Assembly: GCF_964340395.1 (NCBI RefSeq)
Contig: NC_135559.1
Coordinates: forward strand, 14,693,563-14,757,562
DNA from: Glandiceps talaboti
Lineage: Eukaryota; Hemichordata; Enteropneusta; Spengelidae
DNA length: 64,000 bases
Direction of reading: 5' to 3'
The notes beneath the pieces were generated by a model. The model worked only from the letters and a program-made list of their open reading frames with translations. It searched no databases and had not been told where the DNA came from. Positions 46,295-61,398 of the stretch are shown in pieces; position 1 is the first letter of the stretch, and each line of letters starts with the position of its first letter. A program made the translations under genes and the position numbers.

Positions 46295-47345
46295 CGTGAT
46301 AGTATGTCCTTTCCGCACGAATCAATGGCCGGGGGAGACATAGATAGTATCTCCCGTCTGCATGTGACCCCGTGTGATATGACCCCGCGATATGACCGAT
46401 GTGTCAACCCAACTGGGTCATGGATGACATGTTGCAAAACATTTGCATATCAAGTTACAAACACGGACTTGGTCTCTTTTGTTTTATTTACATTTTTTTC
46501 AAGTTGGAAAACATGGTAAAGTTGCATTTTTTAAGACTGACAAAATAAGTATTCTTTTGTCGCCCATATGGCTACCTTAAAGGGGAGCACCACTCCGGGA
46601 AAATAAAACATTTTCGTAAACTCTTGGTTCTGGAAAATAATTTCATAATTTCACTTCACATAAATATAACGCGATTGCTAAAAACAAAAAACAAAAAAAA
46701 CAACAACATCAAATTGAATGTTGTATCACATTCATTGTTCTGTGACTGCCATAGCGCTGATCCAGTGTTGCCTTATGGGATAGGAGTCAGTTGATATGTA
46801 TATGTATTACGACCAACTAATATTCACGATTCCCAAATACTGCATACATCTATATCTATAAACATAAAACTTTGCAGACATTTTCAAGGAGTATTTATTT
46901 CCAATTTGGCAAAGTGTTTTTTTTTCAATGGATACACAATCCATATTGTGCAATTCCAAGTTCAAGGGAAACAGAAAAGTACGTTTTTAAAGTGCCTATT
47001 CACATGCAAATGGCACGTTTTCATTGCTCTTTCCTTGCTACCGCTCGGCCAATATACGTGTTAGGAAGGTACTTATATACAAAGAAAGTACAACACTGAG
47101 AGAAGCCAACGTTTTATGTTACTTTGTGACCCCGGTTTGTGACTCAGCTGAGGTATACGATGACTATTGTTTTCTACTTGTTTGTTCTTTTATTTAATTT
47201 TTTACAACTTCAATGTGAAGTATATTCCAAGTTTTTATTTTGAGCCACCTAGCAAACGTAAATTCAAAGATTAATTAGCTGTTCGTGATATTGTTATTAT
47301 ACAAATGTATTAATGGTACATCCCAAAAAGTACATCTGATTCAAC

Positions 47346-47472
47346 CGGTGGTGGTGGTGGTGGCGGCGGTGGTGGTGGTGGTGGTGGTGGTGGTGGTGGT
47401 GGTGGTGGTGGTGGTGGTGGTGGTGGTGGTGGTGGTGGTGGTGGTGGTGGTGGTGGTGGTGGTGGCGGCGGT

Positions 47473-47503
<31 letters not shown>

Positions 47504-47510
47504 ACGATGT

Positions 47511-47601
<91 letters not shown>

Positions 47602-47655
47602 GTGAAATGAAGTGATGTGGTGTGGTGTGGTGTGGTGTGGTGTGGTGTGGTGTAC
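47346..47655. repeat. (GGT)n-(GGC)n-(GAT)n-(GGTGT)n compound microsatellite
   Basis: Trinucleotide blocks change phase-perfectly from GGT to GGC to GAC to GAT, followed by GGTGT pentamers at about 47617-47652. Open frames here are low-complexity artefacts. Confidence 0.95.
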
Positions 47656-48854
47656 TTTACTGTGGTGCGATACGAACTCATGTTATGGTATGTTCTAGTC
47701 ATCTTTGCAAAGGGTCTTTACAGTAAGCATTTGGTTACACATACCAACGCAATAGTAGGTCGTGCTCGTAGAATATATATGTGCTTGGGTTAACAACCAC
47801 ACAGTTTTACGATTTTATTTATGATCGTCAACCAGCAATGCACTAAACAATCGTATCCAGCTGCAGTGTGGTCATACAGAAAAACGCCTTCTTTCATCGC
47901 GTGGTCATCGCGTTTTCCATATCCGGCGACTCTGTGTCCCTATCACCCATCTTAGGTGAATTTCAAGATTTCCAGAGAAGTCTTCAGTTCCAACTTGGAG
48001 GTCTCCCAATTCAAAGTATATCAGGTATGTGTATATTTCAGTCCGACTGAGTAGACCGACACGTCCGTATGTATAAACAGACTAGAAAGATGTTGTTATA
48101 ATGTGGATACGGAATGGAATTTTGGAGACAATGTCGTCAGTTTTAAGTCTAATTTTTAACATCAATTCATAAACCGGGTTTATTGCTTTCATTCCTACCC
48201 AAAATAGAAATATTTTGTTCTAAAAATTACTGACGGACAAGAAATTTGTGTTTGATGTTTTGGCGGGAAAATGTCTGGTGCAGGAGAGATTATACATGCT
48301 TTGTGTGGATCGCATTATTGTAGCCATTCTTCTGTTCTGCCCCGGTTCTCCTACAGCAGCACTGGAATATTTCTTTGGTGCATCTTGATAACTGCTTAAA
48401 TGCATCATGCACAGGCCTTTTTAGTGTAAAATGGAGATGTCGTGGCAGGTCTTTATATTTTAGGTCAGCTTGAGAGTGCCGTAAATCTCGTCGTCACAAT
48501 AAAGTTTATGTTTCTTTGTATACTTTTACAAGGCAAGGTTAAAACAACGGCCATTTTTACATTATTCGAGACTGCTTTTGAGAGAGAAATGCTTATTACA
48601 TTATAGGGGTATATCAGATTTAGTTTCCTTTACACTTACCCCTTGCTATAAACTAAGACGACCAGACAAAATTGTATGGTGGTCTGAGCTTTAAACTTAT
48701 TTTTACCAATCATTTCGGTACCATGTCCTCATCATACAGATACCATCCACCCAATTATCTCCTTTACTTAGACGTATTTAATTATTCTAAGTTATGCCTT
48801 TAATTTATTTAATTTTGAAGGGGGCAACGTAAAACTGGCATGGATCCTTGCCTT

Positions 48855-49310
<456 letters not shown>

Positions 49311-50402
49311 AAAAAGTTGACATGGCGAATTGAAAAACAAGGACAGCTGGTAAGGTCTACTAATATATAAACTAAGGAATTGACATGAAACATAAAGATA
49401 TCCTAGCACCATATATTCAAAGATAAAATAATTAAGAGCAAGGAATGGTGCATGTCATATATTAGACTTCCTGCTGTGTACTTTTAGCAGTAAAATCACT
49501 CATAGATTGGCAACATAAAATTATCTGTCAAAACAGGAGAAACTTGATACTGAAATGGCTTTTAAAAAATCTTCCATTCGTGCAAATGACATTAACCAAC
49601 TCGTTAAAAGCAACTAAAAATGGTGGTATCTACTAGTGGCTAGAACAAGTTCAGGTTCAAGTCACATCTTCGTAAAATGTAGTTTGTTTGGTAGATCTAT
49701 TTTGATGATGCATTCCACTTTTCATCGAATATCAACACATATGGCAATAGAACGATTTCTAATGATCACCATGTTTCGTCTCCCCCCCCCCCCGTCCGTC
49801 CTCACTGTGCCACCATTTACATGTAATGTACTAATGTTGTGGTCGTTGTGTTCAAAGATCTGAGATGAGTCTCTGTTCTACGTACAGGGTATGCCTTTGA
49901 TTTGAATATGAAGATCTCGCCATCGCGACCGATCACGTCGTGAGTTGCAAGATATATTCAAAACAAACGGATAACCTCTAGACCATGTGCGACCATATCC
50001 ATTCTCGATACAATTTCACTAGAATGAGTACACAAATCAAAAAGAAACTCAATATTCATGAACTGGTAAAATTTCTATTGTCACTGAGCGAAAATATATG
50101 TGCCCTTAGAACCCGCAATAAATTTTCTCTTCTTACTTAACGAAAATATATGTGCCCTCAGAACCCGCCAATCCTACTCACTACAGTTTATCACTTCCAT
50201 AATGTAACATTTAGGTCGAGTGCCTCATAAACATGCACAGAAACTCGTAAAGTTTTCCTCTTTCGTTTAATGGACCTAATTAATTTAAATGGTAGAGCTT
50301 GTAGAAAGTAAAATGCATCTAACTCCTAAAACTAAAGTTTACGGTATAAAAACTAAGGAGAAGTTGCACGTCCTTGACTCGGACACTATGCACTAGTTCT
50401 CA

Positions 50403-50536
50403 TATAGTCTCGACTGCCCGGACTCTCGCCGCTGGGGGCTATATTATGACATCACCCAGACATCTGGGTCCGGAGTTTGGGTGGACTATACGTAGTTGAG
50501 CCCCCAGCGGTGAGAGATTGGGTAACCGAGACTATA
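50403..50536. mobile_element. Fold-back (palindromic) element, family B copy 1
   Basis: TATAGTCTCG at 50403 and its exact reverse complement ending at 50536. The arms continue imperfectly (CGCTGGGGGCT against AGCCCCCAGCGG). About 134 bp, no coding capacity. A related copy is at 61510-61792. Confidence 0.8.
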
Positions 50537-50921
50537 GTTCTGACATCTGAGATAACTTGGAATGACAAAGATCTAGATTTTATAGACTGGAGACTATTCA
50601 TTAGCTTTCGGTGAATCTAGCGATCTTGGAATATTTGCTAGATTTTTCTTTGCGAAAAGAAATGCTGCTGTCGGCTGTTCTGTTCTCTTTTTAGTTTTCT
50701 TTTTGCCCTTCCCTCTAATTACCATTTGCGTATGTTTGTTAATGCTTTGTTTCCTCCTCTGTGTTCTGTTTATCAGCTGTCTAGTTTAGATTGTTTTTTT
50801 TTCGTTTGGTTGTTTTATTCGACAGGAAGTGTTCTTTATTTTTTTCAAATTTAATTTTACGTAGTTATTTCAGTTCATTTTTTGTATGTGTATTATTAAA
50901 CAGGGATAAAAGTGACCAAAC

Positions 50922-55250
<4,329 letters not shown>

Positions 55251-55261
55251 ATTGCGCCGAC

Positions 55262-55315
55262 AGCCAATCAAAAGAACAATATTATATGACGTCATGAATC
55301 TTAGCCAATCAATGT
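55262..55315 (+). promoter_or_regulatory. Candidate kinesin promoter: two CCAAT boxes around a CRE
   Basis: AGCCAATCA at 55262-55270 and again at 55303-55311 flank a perfect TGACGTCA at 55287-55294. NF-Y-bound CCAAT pairs next to CRE sites are common in promoters of cell-cycle genes (established knowledge). It lies about 0.9 kb upstream of the KIFC1 start codon. A possible 5' UTR exon ends at 55440 (AAATAAG with donor GTAAGA). Inference only. Confidence 0.5.
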
Positions 55316-55595
55316 ATTGTACGCCATATTTGAATCAGCACAACAGCTTTACATGTAAACGCTAGCTTCGCTGTTGTATACCCTATTCATTTGATCTCAG
55401 AGATTTGAACAGTTAAATTCGTTCGAGAGATATAAATAAGGTAAGACGACTTCTTAACTGATCATGATACAAGGAATGGCTTTATTCTACCGTGTATGTG
55501 TTGTTGGCGTCGCGACAAATACATGTGTATTGGAAACAACACCAATCACAGAGTGAAAGTTTGTAAACCCCTTTACTGTTGTCAGTGTTGAATCA

Positions 55596-55796
55596 ATGAA
55601 TGTCAAGGGTACAGTACAGCTAGCTGCGATAATTGTAGCGTTCGGTGTGGTATTGAGTGTTTTTCCTATAATAGCTTGTTTTCTTTATAAAGTGTTTAAC
55701 TGGGAAACGAAATCTACAATTCTAGTCCTGCTTGCATACGGAGTAATCCGGGACTCGATTCTGACAATTGTCCCTCCATTAGGATTGTGTCAGTAA
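55596..55796 (+). CDS. Small hydrophobic ORF, doubtful
   Basis: 66 codons from ATG, with two hydrophobic stretches (LAAIIVAFGVVLSVFPIIA and ILVLLAYGVI) that could be membrane segments. It overlaps an inverted repeat (55721-55831) and lies in the presumed 5' UTR intron of the kinesin gene. No family recognised; it may be chance. Confidence 0.15.
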   Translation: MNVKGTVQLAAIIVAFGVVLSVFPIIACFLYKVFNWETKSTILVLLAYGVIRDSILTIVPPLGLCQ

Positions 55797-55831
55797 TATA
55801 GACCCGCGCAGCGTCTGCAAGCAGGACTAGA
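55721..55831. repeat. Short fold-back repeat
   Basis: CTAGTCCTGCTTGCA at 55722 and its exact reverse complement at 55816, about 80 bp apart. Confidence 0.7.
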
Positions 55832-56150
55832 CTATATCATTTACATCAATGAGAACTTACAGGTTGGGCAATCAGTCGAGTCGAATCGAAACGGATCAGG
55901 ACAGAGTGTGTCGGCATAGATGTTACCTGATCTCCCCTAAAGCTAAATACATCCATGCTTTCAGTAACTATAAACCCCTTCAAGAGTTTCAGAAAACACA
56001 GGAGAAAATCAGTTTGTTGCCAAATAGATAAATCAAACATAATGATAATTATTCATTATTTTCATCATATATTGTTCAACAGAGATTATTTTACGGTATT
56101 ACTATTGATTTACAAATCTAGTGCTGATTGAATTGAGGATTTTGAAGAAG

Positions 56151-56186
56151 ATGGCTAACAATGAAGAAGCTACCTCTCTGACTCAG
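56151..56186 (+). CDS. KIFC1: KIFC1-like exon 1
   Basis: Twelve codons from ATG (MANNEEATSLTQ), phase 0, donor GTGATA. An in-frame start further upstream was not seen. Confidence 0.7.
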
Positions 56187-59100
56187 GTGATAAGAATTTT
56201 TATCAGTTATTTTATATTTTATGGCCTTCAAAAATGACTGCATCATTATTATTTAATATGCATAATTTCTTTGGTAACAGTAGCCCAGAGATTTGACTTT
56301 CTGGCATGACAATGTGGTTGTGTCCTTCACCACATTGAGCAAGTCAGACAACCAAGTCTCTGGGCTACAGACCCTGACAGTAATTGATTCAGGAAAAATG
56401 TTTGGACTTGCTAATTCAGTCTACCGTATATCATTAACAGAAATTCAACTTATGGATAGTTCCTTCATCTTTTGCAGCTGTACAATAACATATCAGATAA
56501 TTATTTGGAAGGTTTTCATTTTTAAAAACCCCAATGTATCATGAACCATTACATGTGAAATGATGTACATACACACACACACACACACATACATACATAC
56601 ATACATACATATACATACTGGCATACATACATACATACATGTATACATACATTATACCTACAGTTTTAGTTGTATTATTTTACATGAACTATAACTGAAT
56701 TTGTAACTGAATTCAAATGTTTTTCTTTTTCCCATTCTGTAGCCCAGACCACCTCTCGGTATGATGAATCAAAATGGTCAACGTGTAGCAACTGTGAAAC
56801 CTCAAAGTAAGCTTCCTGTGCCATCCTCTGCCAAAAAGAGACCAAGAGGTAGCGATGATGACGATGACGTTTCTTTTGTAAGTAAACAAATCCATAGACT
56901 GTCTTGTGTGGAAACTTATAAATGTCTGTTATACCAACTACAATGTTGGCCAAGAGGCCCAGAACTAAATGCCTAGATTTGCAGTGAATTATCTGGACAA
57001 TCCACTCCATCTCAACCATTCATTCCTGAAGGCATTTCTTGAACTCAATAATTATGTTCGATCATACATGGTGTCAAAAGTCGTCCATTAGATATGTCGT
57101 TGCACAGTGATTTTGAGATGGTATTGCCGATTACATTACAGAGGTGTTGTCCCACTCGATTTGGTGATCAAATGACATTTCTAGCAAATCATCCATGATT
57201 GTGACTTGTAACAACAGAAACACATTTTTGACAAGATGTTGCATATTATATGCTTTCCTAAAGGTTAGGCAATCACATTGTATCATAAGTAAGGATACAG
57301 GCTGTTGCCACCTCATTATATGACATGTGATTGCCCAAACTCATTCACCATCTTTTACAATGGGTAACACTGAAGTAAAGCACTACTATGTAGCAGTATA
57401 CTGTTTCAATTGGTTCATTTAAGCCTAGAGCATGTGGCTTTTGTAATGTGGTCAATGAAACAGTCTTGATATGAATGTAGGCTTTACTTTGGTGTTATAG
57501 GTTGTACTTGATATGGATGCTATAAACAATACGCCGTATTCCGGTTATCGAAAAAGCCCCGAAAAGATAAAAGATATGATTGTTTGGCCACTAGGGGCGT
57601 TGTTTTAGAACCGGAAGTGAGGGCCAGAAATTGTAGAGCATTGTTGCAAAGCATAGAGTCTATAGGCATCGTAACCACTGACTAAAGATTGTCTGTCATT
57701 CCCCGTAACTTTACGCTATAATATTGCATTATCGCCCATCAAATAACGAAATAGCAAATTAACCTCTCGTTCTCCTAATATTTCGCGTAAGTTTGGCTCT
57801 GCAATTCGAACGTGAGGAAAACCCAAAAGTAGCAACATTTTGAAACGGGTAGTACACTGACATCTCACTCACGTTTTCAGTGTGACCTCGTCCATTTGCG
57901 TTACCGTTGGAGAAATTGTAGTGATTGCTTCCAGTCAAACATCGGAACGGAAAAAGGTACAAAAACAGAGGAAAGAACCTTCAAAATCACAATATACGCT
58001 ACAGTTATTGCAGCTTGTATAAAACCAATCTGATTAAAATCCGATGTAGATGTCGGCTAATCGTTCATTGCTATTTTACTTTCGTTATTGTGCGTGAATT
58101 GACCTGCGTGGTACATGTTTGATCGCCTCCTCTACCGATCAGGACAAAAACGTAAACATGTACCACGAAGGTCAATTCAGGCAAAATAACGAAGGTAAAA
58201 TAGCAATGAACGATTAGCCGACATCTACATCGGATTTTAATCAGATCGGTATAAGACATGGTATGATGAGTGAACCACGTAAACGTTACATGGAAGGCCA
58301 ATTCATTGAAGGGGTGGGCGGTGTGGTACATCAATCACAATAACAATATTTATGATTCGTTGCCGACTTCAATGGTTTTTTTTTAATACACTGATGGTCC
58401 TGAATGAAGAATAGCAAGCTAACCAAAGTGTGATAGTAAAGTTGAGTATATCAATACACATATGTTTATGCCAACTTATAACCAGTACATGAAATGGTTT
58501 TTTCCGGACAAAGTTTTATGATTTCACCCGTGGTGCTACACCACTGTTCTAATAAACAAGAAAGGCCTAAGTATGCGGCGACATCAGTTACAATATAAAC
58601 ATGTGGCTTGGTAATTGTCGACCGAACTCTCAATATTGCAATGACTGTAGCTGGAAGCTGTTCAATCTGATTAAAATCCGATGTAGATGTCGGCTAATCG
58701 TTCATTGCTATTTTACCTTCGTTATTTTGCCTGATATTATTTTTCTTGGTACATGTTTACATTTTTCAGCCTGATCGTAGAGGAGGCGATCAGGCAGGCT
58801 AAAAAATGTAAACATGTACCAAGAAGGTCAATTCAGGCAAAATAACGAAGGTAAAATAGCAATGAACGATCAGCCAACATCTACATCGGATTTTAATCAG
58901 ATTGGAAGCTGTTGTCAGATTTGTAATTTTCTAATCGTTCTTTTGTCAAGCAACAGACACCAGTAAGGTAAAGAAATATGTTTATCATGTCTACATCAGG
59001 TATATTTCGAAGGTCATCCGTCCAACTTTCAATGTTTCCGCTGTCGATTAGTAATCTTTTGATGCCCGACATCCACTATTCGTCTCCTCTTCCGTTCTCT

Positions 59101-61350
59101 CAGAAAATTATCATTTTCTAGTGTTTCAAGACCAAGGTTGACAGCATTTCTGGCGATATCTAGTAGATTTAGAAGTAGTAATTTTCCACTCTTTTATGAA
59201 TGCACGGGGTTCTTTTACGCCCATTTTGTTGACAGCTTCATACATCGCCATACTATTAGATGCCATGACGAAAATTCTGGCCCTCACTTTGTCAGATATG
59301 GTGCGCCCTCTCGCGATACTTTCCTGCGAAACAACCGGAAGTTCGATAACCGGAATACGCCGTATTGTAGTACATACAGAAAACACTTTACTTTGGTGTT
59401 ATACTAACTTATAGGTTGTACTTCATATGGATGCTATAAACAATTGTGGTACATACAGAAAACACTACATGTACTTTGGTGTTATACTAACTTATAGGTT
59501 GTACTTGATATGGATGCTATACACAATTGTGGTATATACAGAAAACGCTTTATTTTGGTGTTATGGGTTGTATGTAAATGACAATGTGTCAGAAATCTGT
59601 TATTTATATACATGTATGTCTATAGTAGAGCTGACAGACCCAGGAAGAAAAATACATCTACACATGTACAATGTAGATATGGAAATCTAAGCAAATTTTC
59701 TGATCTTACCTATGTTTGACCAGTCATGTGTTGAGTATTAAGATAGAAATATATAATGTGATCACGTAAGTTAGTTCTCTTTTCTACTTTTCTTTCTTAT
59801 CTTAGTCTGAAACTCAAGTTAAAGAATCAAAAAGAAGTAAAATTGCACCACCCACACCTTTACCTCAGCCTAAAAAGAAGCCGGTTGCATCAAGACCAGG
59901 TGCTACTAAACCAAGAGGTACGATGACAAGATCTGCTAGTGCCACCAGTGTTCGTAACACAGGGAGACCTAAACCAGCTGCAGTTGTAAACAAACCACTC
60001 CCTCCAGGTAAATTGAGGAGTTAATATGACTTTTTATTGTGGTGTAAAATGATAGCCAATTTTGACATATCCAGGTTCAGTATCTATAGTCACTCTGGTT
60101 TGGTAGTAATTATCTCAACATGACCCCATACTAGGGTACTACCAAACCAGTGACTATAGAGTTTCATTTAGGTGGCACAATGTTTTTTATATCTCACACA
60201 CGCAGTTTTATGTCACGGACGACACTGGCTACTGTGTAAAACATTGTACATACATGTACTAGCCAGTTGTTTTTGTATAAGCCCTTATCTACATCCCTGC
60301 AGTACAGCTGAGCATATTTCCAACAGCTTTGACAGCAAAATGCTAAAATGCATTGTGATGAAAACAATAACATAATAGACAAGAACATTTTATCAGCATG
60401 GCAATTTTTTTGCTTTCTTGTACTTCAAAAAATGAAGCTGGTTGCAGTTTTCAAGTGTATGGTACTACCAAACCAGAGAGACTATACAGTTTCAGTTATG
60501 GTTTTTCATGTCTAGCGTAACATTTTTTTTTGTCACAAATTACATAAAACAAAATGCAAACACTGTCATATAATTTACAAGTACGTGTATATAAAATGAT
60601 ACATTTTACCTTACTGAACACAGATCAACATTACTGTTGGATGAAACAAAGGTTCAAAAACAAAACTGTTTATTTGTGTTCACAGTGAGATCAAAGGTAA
60701 CATTACATGTACATTGTACATATGCATTGCATGCTATCAATGTATTTGTTGGTGTATCAAAAAAGTATGTGTTAGATGTAAAAAAAAAAAAAAAAACATG
60801 TCGCCAATTTTGGCTTTCTGGTTTGGAAGTACATGTAAATGCAAATTGCTTTCTGCACTATTGTCAATGTATTCTCTCAGCAATTCCTTGATTGTTCTAC
60901 TAGAACTTCTAGCCACTAGAATGTCTTCTTAACTCTAAATACATGTATTAAAACAAGTTGTAGAATTATTACTCTGTGTATAAACTTCTGTGACTGCTCC
61001 TGACAAGGGTGGCATTTCTGTGGTAATACACTGTGTATATGGTTTCCTAAATGAAATTAATGCTAAATGCTCTCACTGCAACAAAATTCTTCACCCAAAC
61101 TCTTTGCATGCAGCAAGAACCCGTACAACTGCTATCACTGCCTCACAGAAAACAACAACCACAGCTGCAAGACCTTCATATAGAACTACAACAAGGGCTG
61201 CTAATAACACTGCTACTACTTCACAATCTGGTATGTATATAAATGTTGTCTGTAGGAAGAGACCTTTCCAATAGGTTAAGCCCTCTATAGTTTATACCTG
61301 TGATGACACTGTGTACAGGAAAGACTTGGGCATAATCATCAAAGGAGTTC

Positions 61351-61398
<48 letters not shown>

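Larger units (their letters stand above)
57527..59367. mobile_element. 1.84-kb non-autonomous element with ~25-bp terminal inverted repeats
   Basis: The left end CAATACGCCGTATTCCGG and right end CCGGAATACGCCGTATTG are inverted, with one mismatch, and extend to TTATCGAA. A further inner inverted match (GAGGGCCAGAAATT against AATTCTGGCCCTC) supports it. TA lies at both edges, compatible with a TA target duplication but not proof. It contains two nested family A elements. One minus frame (59276-59126, MASNSMAMYEAVNKMGV...) has no recognised domain. Confidence 0.7.
57481..59580. repeat. ~80-95-bp minisatellite interrupted by a transposon-like insert
   Basis: Copies with the landmarks TTTGGTGTTATA, GGTTGTACTT, ATATGGATGCTATA and ACATACAGAAAACAC occur at 57483-57530 and then three to four times from 59368 to about 59580. 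The first copy is split by the element at 57527-59367. The uninterrupted copies give a view of the empty site. Confidence 0.75.

Noticed and set aside
47868-48050. 60-codon ORF ending before a GTATGT, possibly an exon
   Set aside because: There is no acceptor with matching phase, no recognisable domain, and no neighbouring exon to join it to.
57363-57500. Inverted match AACACTGAAGTAAAGC / GCTTTACTTTGGTGTT as another fold-back element
   Set aside because: It has mismatches and overlaps the minisatellite unit, so it may be a reversed minisatellite copy rather than an element.
59126-59386. ORF with MASNSMAMYEAVNKMGV inside the 1.84-kb element, possibly a captured exon
   Set aside because: Short, no recognised domain, and it crosses the terminal inverted repeat. 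Insufficient evidence for a gene.
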